Assembly (NCBI RefSeq): GCF_014466985.1
Contig: NZ_AP022826.1
Location: forward strand, 682,001 to 746,000
Direction: 5' to 3'
Origin: Nitrosophilus labii
GTDB taxonomy: Bacteria > Campylobacterota > Campylobacteria > Campylobacterales > Nitratiruptoraceae
Length of the DNA stretch: 64,000 nucleotides
In this document: in pieces, positions 1 to 9,053 of the stretch
How positions within the stretch are numbered: position 1 is the stretch's first letter
Layout: each line of letters starts with the position of its first letter
Notes under the pieces: model-generated
The model's database searches: none
Seen by the model: only the letters and a program-made list of their open reading frames with translations
What the model was told of the DNA's origin: nothing
Translations under genes and position numbers: made by a program

Positions 1-55
1 CCTCTAAAAACTATTTATAGCTTATAGAAAGTAAAGATGGTGTAAGATTTGGATG

Positions 56-99
56 AAAAATTTTGAGGGTTAGCCGAAGCTAAATTGTTGAAATTTTTT
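56..99. other. Nested inverted repeats at the window edge
   Basis: A small perfect hairpin (TTAGC, loop CGAA, GCTAA at 70-83) lies inside a wider A/T-rich inverted repeat (AAAAATTTT at 56-64 and AAATTTTTT at 91-99). It sits just upstream of the first gene. It could be a terminator of an off-window gene or a leader structure. No complete gene is visible in positions 1-97. Confidence 0.3.
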
Positions 100-118
100 G
101 CCCATAAAAGGAACAAAG

Positions 119-913
119 ATGATTAGAGAGGCAAGCGTAGCCGGAGCTTTTTATCCAGGTAGATGTAACGATATAGAAGAAATGATAGGAAATTTTAACG
201 TAATTTTAGATAGAGCGTTAAGTGATAGCGACGTTTGGAACATTGAGCCAAAAGCTATAATCTCTCCTCACGCAGGATATATTTATAGCGGTTTTACGGC
301 AAATATCGTCTATAGAGTTCTTGCCAACTCTAACCCAAAGAGAGTTGTAGTGATAGGTCCAAGCCACAGAGTTTATCTAAACGGCATAAGTGGAAGTTTT
401 TTCGATAGTTATGAGACTCCATGCGGAGATTTAAAGATCGACAAAGAGTATCTAACATATCTTTCCTCCCTGTTTGATATAGCTTTTGTCAAAGAGGCTC
501 ACAATGAGCACAGTACCGAAGTTCAGATGCCGTTTATTAAGCACTATATGGGTAACGCAAGTGTAATAGAGCTGGTTTATGGAGATTTAGATCCTCTAAC
601 TCTATCTAAAATCTGTATAGAGGTTTTAAGCGATCCAAATAACGCTATCGTAATCAGCACAGATCTAAGCCACTACTACTCTTTAAAAGAGGCTCAAAAG
701 ATAGATAGGTTCTGTTTAAAAGGGGTAAACGACTTAGATATCGATATGCTTCATCAAGGTTGCGAGGCTTGCGGAAAGATTGGGGTAGAAGCGATCATAT
801 TGGCCGCTAAAACACTCGGTCTCAAACCTAGAATACTCGATTATAGAACCAGTGCGGATGCAAGCGGCGATGAAACTACGGTAGTCGGATATATGAGCGC
901 TGTTTTTTTGTAA
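119..913 (+). CDS. AmmeMemoRadiSam system protein B (Memo-like)
   Basis: The protein is Memo-family, related to extradiol dioxygenases. The opening REASVAGAFYPG, then ISPHAGYIYSG, VVVIGPSHR and the late ISTDLSHY segment are the conserved Memo blocks, with the His residues expected to bind metal. Family members occur next to an AMMECR1-like protein and a radical SAM enzyme; those partners are not in the window but could lie upstream. The reaction is unknown for bacterial members. I chose the ATG at 119 because AAAGGAAC at 107-113 precedes it at normal spacing. An in-frame TTG at 98 would add seven residues with no ribosome site. The family call is firm and the function is not. Confidence 0.85.
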   Translation: MIREASVAGAFYPGRCNDIEEMIGNFNVILDRALSDSDVWNIEPKAIISPHAGYIYSGFTANIVYRVLANSNPKRVVVIGPSHRVYLNGISGSFFDSYETPCGDLKIDKEYLTYLSSLFDIAFVKEAHNEHSTEVQMPFIKHYMGNASVIELVYGDLDPLTLSKICIEVLSDPNNAIVISTDLSHYYSLKEAQKIDRFCLKGVNDLDIDMLHQGCEACGKIGVEAIILAAKTLGLKPRILDYRTSADASGDETTVVGYMSAVFL

Positions 914-920
914 CGATCTG

Positions 921-1649
921 TTAATTGTAAATAACTTTACAAAGATATAATCCGTAAGGAGGAGCTAAAGAGGTAGAGTATTTCTTTTTGCATAAAAGCT
1001 GTTCTTTTAGCTCTTTTTGACCCATTTCGCCTTTTCCGATTTTAAGCAAAAAATCTACCATCATTCTTATCTGGCTTCTTAAAAAACCGTTTGCTTCAAA
1101 GTAGAAAATTTTGTAATTTTTATATTTATAAAGTTTCGCTTTATATATTTCTCTTACACTGCTTTTTACATCACTGCCGCTTTTTTGGAAATATTTAAAA
1201 TCATATCTCCCCTCAAAGAGAGTGATTGCTTCTTTTATCTTTTCGAAATCAATATTTTTAACAAATGTGACATAATTAGACTCAAAAGGGTTTGGCTCTT
1301 GTTCACTTAAGATATATCTGTAAGCTCTTCTTTTTGCACTGTATCTTGCGTGAAAATCTTCTGAGACTATCATTATTTTTTTGATTCTGATGGAAGGGAA
1401 GAGTCTTTTGTTTAGATGGAGTCTTAGTTTCTCTAGGTCACTCCAGTAAGTGGGCAAGTCAAAATGGATCACCTGCGCCGTAGCGTGAACTCCCGTATCG
1501 GTTCTGCCACTTGCTGTGATTTTTGAATGGATTTGCAGACTCTTTAACGCCTTTTGTAAAGTATTGGCTACTGTTTTTTGGGTATGTTTTTGAGATTGAA
1601 ATCCGAAAAATCTGCTTCCATCATAAGCTATTATAGATTTGACTCTCAT
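921..1649 (-). CDS. truA: tRNA pseudouridine synthase A
   Basis: TruA converts uridines 38-40 of the tRNA anticodon arm to pseudouridine in the cytoplasm. The diagnostic block GRTDTGVHA is at about residues 48-56, with Asp51 the catalytic aspartate. The opening IAYDGSRFFGFQSQ and the late GFLRSQIRMMV are also typical. Length, 242 residues, is normal. It is the last gene of a minus-strand run whose members abut or overlap (glmU, coaBC, uppS, prepilin peptidase, permease, truA). Its ATG coincides with the stop region of the permease gene, suggesting translational coupling. Confidence 0.95.
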   Translation of the reverse strand: MRVKSIIAYDGSRFFGFQSQKHTQKTVANTLQKALKSLQIHSKITASGRTDTGVHATAQVIHFDLPTYWSDLEKLRLHLNKRLFPSIRIKKIMIVSEDFHARYSAKRRAYRYILSEQEPNPFESNYVTFVKNIDFEKIKEAITLFEGRYDFKYFQKSGSDVKSSVREIYKAKLYKYKNYKIFYFEANGFLRSQIRMMVDFLLKIGKGEMGQKELKEQLLCKKKYSTSLAPPYGLYLCKVIYN

Positions 1650-2671
1650 TAATACCTCTTTTTGACTCTTTTAAAATATAAAATATACCCCGTTATTATC
1701 CATAAAGGCAATATGAACAAGATAGCGTAAAATGGAAACTGTTTTGAAAGAACAAAAGATAGAGTATAAAAAGAGACAATAGTAGCTATTATCCAAAGGT
1801 ATGTTCTATTTTTTTCATATCTGGGGTTGATTATGCCAAAGGCTAAAATAAAAAAGACCGAAATGGCTGGAAATAGAGAAACAAGTGTAAATATACTCAG
1901 ATCAAAAGCTCTGGTTTTGTTTGAAACACTTTCAAACCAATACTCTATAACGTTTTTATATCTTTTTCCCTGGATAACGCTTAAATCGTTCAGTGTCATC
2001 ATATCAAATTCGATTTCGGTTAATTTTTCTTTTTCGTAAGTGTATCCTCGACCGTTTTTCAGGACAAATTTTAAACCCTCTTTATTTGATACTATCAATG
2101 CCTCTTTTGCAACGATAAAGTTCTCTTTGTTCATAACCTTTTGGTTGTATAAAATCACATCTTCAAATCTGTTTTCTCCTTTTTTCCCTCCTATAAAAAG
2201 CAGCCAGTCTCCGAATTTTTGACCAAATTCGCTAGGTTTTATGTTAAATACCGCTTCCGCTTTTTTATAAATAATAAATCCTTTATACATCTGTTTAGCC
2301 TGAGGTATGATTCCTATAGATAATATAAGCAGCGTCAAGGTTGTTAAAAGAGCCGTTTTTCCAAAAATATGGGCTATTTTGTTCGGTTTTATTCCTAGGC
2401 TGAAGATAACTACCATTTCATAATCGTAAGAGAGTTTGGAAAGAGTCATAACAGCGGATGCGAAAAAGGCTATTGGAATGGTATAAAAGAGAATTTGTGG
2501 CAATACGTATAGATATAGTTGAATAAGCTCAAAAAAGTTTACTTTTATAACGGAAGTTATGGAGACTATTTTAACGAAAAAAATAAGTGAAGCTATGGAA
2601 AATAGCGGTAAAAATAGAGAGAAAAACATAGTTGAAAAGTTTCTATTGAGATATTTTGCGAGTCTAACCAT
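1649..2671 (-). CDS. LptF/LptG (YjgP/YjgQ) family permease
   Basis: This is an inner-membrane subunit of the lipopolysaccharide export ABC transporter, which with LptB and LptC extracts LPS from the inner membrane. Three hydrophobic segments lie in the first 120 residues and three in the last 90. Between them is a soluble periplasmic stretch of about 130 residues, the LptF/G layout. Length, 340 residues, is near the usual 350-390. I cannot tell LptF from LptG by sequence alone. It overlaps the prepilin peptidase gene by 8 bp and meets truA at its stop, so it probably belongs to the same transcript. Confidence 0.85.
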   Translation of the reverse strand: MVRLAKYLNRNFSTMFFSLFLPLFSIASLIFFVKIVSITSVIKVNFFELIQLYLYVLPQILFYTIPIAFFASAVMTLSKLSYDYEMVVIFSLGIKPNKIAHIFGKTALLTTLTLLILSIGIIPQAKQMYKGFIIYKKAEAVFNIKPSEFGQKFGDWLLFIGGKKGENRFEDVILYNQKVMNKENFIVAKEALIVSNKEGLKFVLKNGRGYTYEKEKLTEIEFDMMTLNDLSVIQGKRYKNVIEYWFESVSNKTRAFDLSIFTLVSLFPAISVFFILAFGIINPRYEKNRTYLWIIATIVSFYTLSFVLSKQFPFYAILFILPLWIITGYILYFKRVKKRY

Positions 2672-3500
2672 TGATAAACCACTCTAAAAGGGTGTTGAGT
2701 TTTTCGTCAAAAAGATATACTGTAAAAAAGGCCATTGCTAAAAATGGAATATAAGGCAGTTCCACTTCTTTTTTACTTACTTTAAGAAAAATAGAAGCCG
2801 GAATAGCCAAAATCGCCGAAAGAAATATTGCAATAACTGAGAGTTTTACTCCCAAGACAGCTCCTATGGTTGCCGCTACTATTATGTCGCCTTCTCCCAT
2901 AGCCTCTATCATTACCGGTTGAGGGAAATAGCTCTTTAGCCAAGGTGCGCTTTTTAATCTACGTTTTAAACGAAACTCTTCTTTTAGGGAAACGTAATAG
3001 CTTACGTAAAATCTTAAAAGAGAGAAAGCTCCGGCTAGAAGTAACGCGTTTATAAAGTTTTGTAAAATAGTCGGTGAAGTGAAAAAAGATAGAGTTAAGG
3101 CGCTTAAGTTGATGGAGTCTGGCACCGCTTTATACTCAAAGTCTATCAAAGATAGTGCAAGGAGCAACGCAAATGTTAAAGAGAGTAAAAAAGAGTATGG
3201 ATTAACACCGTTTTTGAGAAAAATTAGTAAAAATATGAGTGCGCTTAACAACTCAACGATGGGGTATCTCAAAGAAATTTTCTCTTTGCAGTAGGCGCAT
3301 TTTCCTTGCAAAAATATCCAAGAAAAGATTGGTATATTGTGATACCACTTTAAGTTATTGTTACAATGTGGACAGTGGCTAGAAGGGTAGGCTATGTTTA
3401 AATCTCTTGGCGTTCTATATATTAGTACGTTTAAAAAAGAGCCTATGCTTGCGCCTAAAATCGCTATAAATATTAAAATTATTGTATCAGTTCCACTCAA
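2664..3500 (-). CDS. Prepilin leader peptidase/N-methyltransferase (A24)
   Basis: A polytopic inner-membrane aspartic protease that cleaves type IV prepilin or type II secretion pseudopilin leaders and methylates the new N-terminus. The N-terminal GSFLNVLIYRTPRD motif is followed by a zinc-type pair of cysteine doublets (C43, C46, C68, C71), typical of the bifunctional form. The two catalytic aspartates fit D120 (SLIDFEY) and D205 (GEGDIIVA). Length, 278 residues, is normal. No pilin gene is visible nearby, so its substrates must be encoded elsewhere. It starts immediately after uppS stops. Confidence 0.92.
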   Translation of the reverse strand: MSGTDTIILIFIAILGASIGSFLNVLIYRTPRDLNIAYPSSHCPHCNNNLKWYHNIPIFSWIFLQGKCAYCKEKISLRYPIVELLSALIFLLIFLKNGVNPYSFLLSLTFALLLALSLIDFEYKAVPDSINLSALTLSFFTSPTILQNFINALLLAGAFSLLRFYVSYYVSLKEEFRLKRRLKSAPWLKSYFPQPVMIEAMGEGDIIVAATIGAVLGVKLSVIAIFLSAILAIPASIFLKVSKKEVELPYIPFLAMAFFTVYLFDEKLNTLLEWFING

Positions 3501-4184
3501 CTATATCCCCCCGAAACGTCTCTCTCTTTTTTTAAACTCGTCTATTATATTTTCAAGCTCTTTTTTTGTAAAATCCGGCCACAAAGTTTTTATAAAAAAA
3601 AGCTCGGCATAAGCGGCTCTCCAAAGAAGAAAGTTTGAAAGTCTCATTTCTCCTCCAGTTCTAAGCAGCAAATCCGCCTCTCCAAGTCTGGATGTATCAA
3701 GAAACTGGTCAAAATTATCTTCACTTAGGACGACACCCGCTTTGCAAGCTCTATTTGCCGCTCTTACTATCTCATCTCTGCCACCATAATTTAGAGCTAA
3801 AACCTGTATAAGTTTTTCATTGTTTTTTGTTTCTTCTTTGGTTATTTCTATCCTTTCTTTCAAAGAAGCGCTAAAAGGAGAGATATCCCCTATGGTTTCA
3901 AACCTAACTCCCTCTTTTTGATATAACGGAAGCTCTTTTTTTAAGTATTTCTCTAGCAGTTTCATTAAAAATTCCACTTCATGTTTAGGGCGCTTCCAGT
4001 TTTCAGTACTGAAAGCAAACAGTGTCAAGACTTTGACTTCAGGATGGTTGGCGCAGTAGGTGGTTATCTCTCTTACAACTTCAGCGCCTTTTTCATGTCC
4101 CTTAACTCTTGGAAGTCCTCTTTTTTTAGCCCATCTACCGTTCCCGTCCATAATGATGGCTATATGTCTTGGGGTATTACTCAT
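3501..4184 (-). CDS. uppS: Isoprenyl transferase (undecaprenyl diphosphate synthase)
   Basis: A cis-prenyltransferase that extends farnesyl diphosphate with isopentenyl diphosphate to make undecaprenyl diphosphate, the lipid carrier for peptidoglycan and LPS. The start HIAIIMDGNGRWAKKRG holds the catalytic Asp in MDGNGRW. TLFAFSTENWKRP, LNYGGRDEI and LLLRTGGEMRLSNFLLW are the other family blocks. Length, 227 residues, is slightly short but usual for this phylum. It overlaps coaBC by 8 bp. Confidence 0.96.
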   Translation of the reverse strand: MSNTPRHIAIIMDGNGRWAKKRGLPRVKGHEKGAEVVREITTYCANHPEVKVLTLFAFSTENWKRPKHEVEFLMKLLEKYLKKELPLYQKEGVRFETIGDISPFSASLKERIEITKEETKNNEKLIQVLALNYGGRDEIVRAANRACKAGVVLSEDNFDQFLDTSRLGEADLLLRTGGEMRLSNFLLWRAAYAELFFIKTLWPDFTKKELENIIDEFKKRERRFGGI

Positions 4185-5448
4185 CTAGTTCCTTAACGAT
4201 TTCGGATATATCTAAAGATAACTCGAGTTTATCTTTTAAAGGGCTTTGGAAAGTTCTCTTTTTTGAGATATAAACAATAGAGTTTTTATCGCTGCCAAAT
4301 TTTGTCGCTCCTTTGACAAGATTTAAACAGACCGCATCCAAATCTTTTTTCTCTAGCATATTTTTGGCGTTTTGCAAAGCTTTATCTTCGTCGGTTTCAG
4401 CTTTGAATCCTATTGCGACAATACCATCTTTATTTAAAGTTTGCAAAATATCTATATTTTTAGTCAGTTCCAAACACCACTCCTCGCCCAACATCTCTTT
4501 TTTAAGTTTACCCTCTTGCGGAAATTTTGGTTTATAATCACTTACAGCAGCGGCCATAAAAAGGTATGGCTTTTTGTGAATAAGCTTTGGTGTAGAGAGG
4601 TCGTTTATAAGATCTGGTTTTTTCAAAACTCCTTTTTTTGCGACCTCTATCCTCTCTTTTAGATATTCATACATCTGTTCGGCGCTTTGAACTTTAAAAA
4701 CTTCAACTGGAGGCAAGTCATCAAAATCTTTTGTGGTTATAAATTCTACCTTAGCACCTTTTAGATATAAGGCAATAACTAGAGCTCTTGCCTGTTTTCC
4801 GCTTGAAAAATTGGATAGATATCTTACATCATCTATCTTTTCGACCGTTCCGCTTCCTGTAATTATTGTGTATCTATCTTCCCAAAAACTATCTTTTAAA
4901 AGCTCTCTTGCGGTTTCGTAAAAGATTGTTTTTACTTCGGCTAAAGCCCCTTCGCCAACGGTTTTGCAAGCAAGTTCTTTTGTTTGGGGCTCTACTATTT
5001 TGTAACCGTTTAGTTTTAGAAGTTTCAGGCTAGCTTGTGTAAAGTTGTTTTTATACATATTTGTATTTGCGGCCGGAGCTAAAATTTTTGGTTTGGCAAA
5101 TGCGAGAGCCGTTTGTAAAAGAAGATTGTCTGCTATACCGTTTGAGAGTTTGTTTAGCGTATTTGCCGTTGCGGGCGCGATAACCAATATATCGTAATCT
5201 TCACATACGCCGATATGGTTGTTTTTAGTAGTCCAATCTTCACTATTTTCATCAAGAACTTTTTCACTTCCGGCAGCTTCGAAAGTAAGCGGAGAGATAA
5301 ATCTTTTGGCGCTTTGGGTCATAATAATTTTTACTTTTGCTCCGCTTTTTACAAAAAGTCTTAATAATTCAATAGATTTATAGATAGAAATGCTGCCAGT
5401 TACACCAAGTAATATTTTTTTTCCTTTTAAAATTTGCATATATTTCAT
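4177..5448 (-). CDS. coaBC: Bifunctional phosphopantothenoylcysteine decarboxylase / phosphopantothenate-cysteine ligase
   Basis: Catalyses two steps of coenzyme A synthesis. The N-terminal flavoprotein CoaC half (about residues 1-185) has LGVTGSISIYKS, the catalytic His in NNHIGVCEDYD and the substrate-clamp motif APAANTNMY. The CoaB ligase half (about 190-423) begins at RYTIITGSGTVEKIDDVRYLSN and contains KKPYLFMAAAVSDYKP. Length, 423 residues, fits. Upstream of its start lies one of the 7-bp-unit hairpin repeats, which separates it from glmU. Confidence 0.95.
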   Translation of the reverse strand: MKYMQILKGKKILLGVTGSISIYKSIELLRLFVKSGAKVKIIMTQSAKRFISPLTFEAAGSEKVLDENSEDWTTKNNHIGVCEDYDILVIAPATANTLNKLSNGIADNLLLQTALAFAKPKILAPAANTNMYKNNFTQASLKLLKLNGYKIVEPQTKELACKTVGEGALAEVKTIFYETARELLKDSFWEDRYTIITGSGTVEKIDDVRYLSNFSSGKQARALVIALYLKGAKVEFITTKDFDDLPPVEVFKVQSAEQMYEYLKERIEVAKKGVLKKPDLINDLSTPKLIHKKPYLFMAAAVSDYKPKFPQEGKLKKEMLGEEWCLELTKNIDILQTLNKDGIVAIGFKAETDEDKALQNAKNMLEKKDLDAVCLNLVKGATKFGSDKNSIVYISKKRTFQSPLKDKLELSLDISEIVKELDE

Positions 5449-5460
5449 TTATTTCCTTGT

Positions 5461-5546
5461 TATTGGTATATTGGTTATTGGTGTATTGGTAAAAATTAAA
5501 TTAAATTAGGTAAACCAATACACAAATATGCGAATATACAAATATA
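5461..5546. repeat. Intergenic 7-bp-unit inverted repeat, copy 1
   Basis: Between glmU and coaBC. The left arm (5461-5490) is a string of TATTGGT-like units of 7-8 bp. The right arm (about 5513-5546) is the reverse-complement type (ACCAATACAC and similar). The two arms can pair imperfectly around an A/T-rich loop. It resembles the other gaps listed here as copies 2-7 and has no coding potential. Confidence 0.6.
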
Positions 5547-6836
5547 CTATTTATTAAAAAACTTATAATAAAAATCTTTAACTATTTTAAGAGGTGTTCT
5601 ACTTATTGCCAAAGAGCCTTTTGGAACATCTTTAGTAACCGTAGTTCCAGCGGCTATTATAACATCATCTTCTATTTTAACCGGTGCTACAAGCTGGGTA
5701 TCGCTTCCAACGAATACGTTTTTACCTATAACTGTTTTATATTTGCTTTTGCCGTCGTAGTTACAAGTAATGGTTCCTGCACCTATGTTTGTTCCCTCAT
5801 CGATTTCGCTATCTCCAAGATAACTAAGATGTCCCGCTTTAACACCTAGTAGTTTACTTTTTTTAACCTCAACGAAATTTCCTATATGTGTATCTTTTAA
5901 AAAACTTCCAGGTCTAATTCTAGCCATAGGCCCAATGGTGCAGTATTCGATATGGCTCTCTTCAATGACCGAGTTTGCTTTTATGTGAGAATTTTTTATA
6001 AACGAGTCTCCTTTTATAACAACTCCACTTTCTATTTCGCACTCTCCTTCGAACTTGACTCCTTCTTCTATGAAGACAGTTTTTGGAAGTCTTATGATAA
6101 CTCCATTTAGCATTAGCTCATTTTTTATTCTATCTTGCATAATCTCTTCTGCATGAGCTAAATCTAGTTTTGAGTTTACCCCTTTAAAATCTTCTTCTTT
6201 TACGTAGAGCGGCTTTATCGTATAACCTTTTTGGTTTGCTAGGGTTATAATATCTGTTAGGTAATACTCTTTTTGGGCATTTTCGTTTGAAAGTTTTGGT
6301 AAAAACTCTTCTAAAATCTCACGCTTTATTAGATATACTCCGGCATTTACTGTTTTAGTCTCTAGCTCTTCTTTCGTAGCGTCTTTTTGTTCCACTATTT
6401 TTACAACTTTTCCATCTTTAATGATTACTCTTCCGTATCCGGAAGGATTTTCTAATTCGATCACACTCATAACGATATCTGCTTTTAAAACTACAAAGCT
6501 TTTTAATTCGTCAGCTGTGATTAAAGGCATATCTCCGTTTAGAATCAAAACTTTATCGCTCTTGGTTTTAAGTTCTTTAAGTGCTCCGCCGGTTCCGGGA
6601 AAATTTTTAAGATCTTGAATGTGGAATTTAACGTTTTCAAAATATCTTTTTATAACATCTTTTACAGCTTCAGCTTCGTGTCCTAAAACTACCGTTACAT
6701 CTTCACTTATTTTTAAAGCCTCTTTTATTATGTGATATATCATAGGTTTGCCGCTTATTTTATGTAAAACTTTGGGCAGGGCCGATTTCATTCTAGTTCC
6801 TTTGCCCGCGGCTAGTATCACTACAGATAGACTCAT
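5547..6836 (-). CDS. glmU: Bifunctional UDP-GlcNAc pyrophosphorylase / glucosamine-1-phosphate acetyltransferase
   Basis: Makes UDP-N-acetylglucosamine for peptidoglycan and LPS. The N-terminal nucleotidyltransferase domain opens with [21 protein letters not shown] and has [10 protein letters not shown]. From about residue 235 the protein becomes a left-handed beta-helix of hexapeptide repeats ending in the acetyltransferase site ([17 protein letters not shown], then [12 protein letters not shown]). Length, 429 residues, is normal for this phylum, slightly shorter than the 456 of E. coli. It is the first gene of the minus-strand run down to truA and is divergent from trmA. Confidence 0.97.
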   Translation of the reverse strand: MSLSVVILAAGKGTRMKSALPKVLHKISGKPMIYHIIKEALKISEDVTVVLGHEAEAVKDVIKRYFENVKFHIQDLKNFPGTGGALKELKTKSDKVLILNGDMPLITADELKSFVVLKADIVMSVIELENPSGYGRVIIKDGKVVKIVEQKDATKEELETKTVNAGVYLIKREILEEFLPKLSNENAQKEYYLTDIITLANQKGYTIKPLYVKEEDFKGVNSKLDLAHAEEIMQDRIKNELMLNGVIIRLPKTVFIEEGVKFEGECEIESGVVIKGDSFIKNSHIKANSVIEESHIEYCTIGPMARIRPGSFLKDTHIGNFVEVKKSKLLGVKAGHLSYLGDSEIDEGTNIGAGTITCNYDGKSKYKTVIGKNVFVGSDTQLVAPVKIEDDVIIAAGTTVTKDVPKGSLAISRTPLKIVKDFYYKFFNK

Positions 6837-6922
6837 GTATAACCTTTAGATATAATTTCAACAAAAGTTACGCTTTTTACCAGCGTTCAAAATATTAACA
6901 AAAAAGTTATAAAGAAGAGATA

Positions 6923-8050
6923 ATGGAGTGTAAATACTTTAGCAGATGTGGAAGCTGTAAAATATTTGATTTAGGATATGAAGGGCAGCTGAAACTAAAA
7001 ATTGATGAGAACAAAAGACTATTTGAGGAGTTAGGAGCTAAAAAGTTTGAGGTTGTAAGCTCACCAGATTCCAATTTTCGGGCACGTGCTGAATTTCGTA
7101 TCTATCACTCCTCATCTAAAATTTTTTATGCTATGCATTCTTTGGAGGGGAAAGGACTTGTAGTGATAGACGAGTGCCCTATGACATCCAAACCTATTTT
7201 CGAACTTATGCCAAAACTCATAAAAGAGCTTGAGAGTATGCTTATCTTAAAAGAGAGACTTTTTGCTATAGAGTTTTTGAGCTCTTTAAATGAAGAGATA
7301 CTAGTTACTTTGATATACCATAAAAAGCTAGATGAGGAGTGGGCGAAAGAGGCTCAAAAAGTTCAAAAACTATTTGATATATCCATAATAGGCAGAAGCA
7401 GAGGTCAAAAAGTTGTTTTAAAAAAAGATTTTATAACGGAAGAGTTGAGGGTTTTTGATAAGAGTTACAGATTTATACAGAAGGAGGGGAGTTTTACACA
7501 ACCTAATCCTTATATCAACCAAAAGATGATAGAGTGGACAAAAGAGGCTTCAAAAGGTTTTGGTAAAGATCTGCTTGAACTCTATTGCGGAGCCGGAAAT
7601 TTTACGATCCCATTAAGTGAAAATTTCAATAAGGTATTGGCGACCGAAATATCAAAAACCTCTATAAAAGCGGCTTTGAAAAATTGTGAGTTAAACGGTA
7701 CCAATAATGTAAAGTTTGTTAGACTTAGCAGTGAAGAGTTTGTTGAAGCTTATGAAGAGAAAAGGTCTTTTTCAAGACTGAAAAATGCACAAATAGACCT
7801 AAAAGAGTATGATTTTTCAACGATTTTCGTCGATCCTCCTCGAGCTGGACTAGATGAGACAACAAGAACGTTATCAAAAAAGTTTGAAAATATCATCTAC
7901 ATCTCCTGTAATCCAAAAACGATGTATAGGGATCTACAAGAGATCATAAAAACGCATAAAATCGAAAAATTTGCATTTTTCGATCAATTTCCATATACAA
8001 ACCATTTAGAGTGCGGTGCAATTTTGAAAATGAGTAAGAAAAAGTATTAA
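6923..8050 (+). CDS. trmA: tRNA (uracil-5-)-methyltransferase
   Basis: A SAM-dependent enzyme that makes 5-methyluridine at position 54 of tRNA. The Rossmann motif LLELYCGAGNFTIPL binds SAM. FVDPPRAGLD and IYISCNPKTM (catalytic Cys) are the RNA m5U methyltransferase signatures. An RlmC/RlmD-type 23S rRNA enzyme is the alternative, but the 375-residue length and lack of a TRAM domain favour TrmA. The N-terminus has Cys residues (CKYFSRCGSC) that resemble an Fe-S or metal site, unlike E. coli TrmA. It is transcribed alone. Confidence 0.88.
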   Translation: MECKYFSRCGSCKIFDLGYEGQLKLKIDENKRLFEELGAKKFEVVSSPDSNFRARAEFRIYHSSSKIFYAMHSLEGKGLVVIDECPMTSKPIFELMPKLIKELESMLILKERLFAIEFLSSLNEEILVTLIYHKKLDEEWAKEAQKVQKLFDISIIGRSRGQKVVLKKDFITEELRVFDKSYRFIQKEGSFTQPNPYINQKMIEWTKEASKGFGKDLLELYCGAGNFTIPLSENFNKVLATEISKTSIKAALKNCELNGTNNVKFVRLSSEEFVEAYEEKRSFSRLKNAQIDLKEYDFSTIFVDPPRAGLDETTRTLSKKFENIIYISCNPKTMYRDLQEIIKTHKIEKFAFFDQFPYTNHLECGAILKMSKKKY

Positions 8051-8108
8051 GAGGTTAACTTGTAGAGACTATACTAACTTTATTAATTGAAAGAAAAGAT
8101 ATAAAAAG

Positions 8109-8621
8109 TTACGGCTTATAAAGAGAATAGAGTCTTTTTTCTTCAAGTTCTACTCTTTTTGTTAAGACGTTTCCTATATTTTCTAATTCATTCAAAAAAT
8201 CGTTATTATATTTTTGATACATTTGATAATCATTATATTTTCTAATAAAATTCAAAACTTCTTTAGCTATTGTTGCCATTTCATGTTCAACATCTTTTAT
8301 GAATTTTTCATAAGTTTTATTATCGCTATATTTTTTTTCTAAATATGTATATAGTTGAGAATCTTCGACCATTAGATGGACTTCCAATGTTAACTTGAAA
8401 TCATGAAGTTTTTCTGAAATATCTTTGTAATTTGAGGGATTATTTTCATATAATTCTTTGATTTCACTATAAATTTTAAATAATGTCTTATGGTCATTTT
8501 TTAAATCATCAATAAGACTTTCATTAAAATCTTCGTTTTTTTGGAATTCGGTGTTATATTTACTTTTTCTATCATCCCTTTTTTCTTTAAATAGGTTTAA
8601 TAGTTTTTTAATAAAATCCAC
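8109..8621 (-). CDS. Hemerythrin-like (HHE domain) protein
   Basis: A 170-residue helical protein with a charged N-terminal 40 residues and then a hemerythrin-type four-helix fold. Visible ligand candidates are the His in LKNDHKTLF, HLMVED (an HxxxE motif) and the His in VEHEMATI. The last helix has VELEEKRLY where a second HxxxE would be expected, so one iron ligand appears to be missing or replaced. Family members bind oxygen or NO, or protect iron centres. It stands alone, with AT-rich gaps on both sides. Confidence 0.65.
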   Translation of the reverse strand: MDFIKKLLNLFKEKRDDRKSKYNTEFQKNEDFNESLIDDLKNDHKTLFKIYSEIKELYENNPSNYKDISEKLHDFKLTLEVHLMVEDSQLYTYLEKKYSDNKTYEKFIKDVEHEMATIAKEVLNFIRKYNDYQMYQKYNNDFLNELENIGNVLTKRVELEEKRLYSLYKP

Positions 8622-9053
8622 TTTTTATCCTTTTTTTTATAAAAATAATAATAGAAACTAATGATAAAATATTATTATATAGTTTTCCTTAGATTTAGTT
8701 TATAAAAATTTTATTTAATATAAATATGAATCAATAAATCGATTTTTTTAGATATATTTTTAAAATTTTACAATTATTTACTGAATTTTGAGAAAGATAG
8801 AGAATTTATATAGTTTGTATAGAAAATCTGTAGTTAATACTTTATATAATAGCTGCCTTTTGGAATATTTAACACATTATTGAAACTTTTAAGATAAATT
8901 GAATTGTAGATGATAAACATTTTAAAAATTAATATCGAATTTGTACTTATATTCAATAATTATTATTAATATAAAGTGGTGAGCTCACAGAAGTAGTGAG
9001 CTCTCATATTTAAGTTTAAGTTGGATAATTCACTAAGTATCTGTTCAATTAAC
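8622..9053. other. AT-rich gap between ychF and the hemerythrin-like gene
   Basis: This is 432 bp of very AT-rich DNA without a credible ORF on either strand. The only clear structure is the hairpin at 8981-9003, listed separately. The promoter of the hemerythrin-like gene should lie just upstream of 8621 on the minus strand, but I could not choose a -10/-35 pair with confidence. Confidence 0.6.
8981..9003 (-). terminator. 8-bp perfect hairpin downstream of ychF
   Basis: GAGCTCAC, a 7-nt loop (AGAAGTA), then GTGAGCTC. It lies 50 bp beyond the ychF stop on the minus strand. There is no strong U-run after it, so it may be a weak or factor-dependent terminator. Confidence 0.4.

Noticed and set aside
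5461-5546. CRISPR-like array
   Set aside because: Units are only 7-8 bp, without spacers of constant length, and arms are inverted. No cas gene is in the window.
8981-9003. tRNA-like or small RNA gene
   Set aside because: Only one 8-bp hairpin is present with no further arms, so a terminator is the simpler reading.
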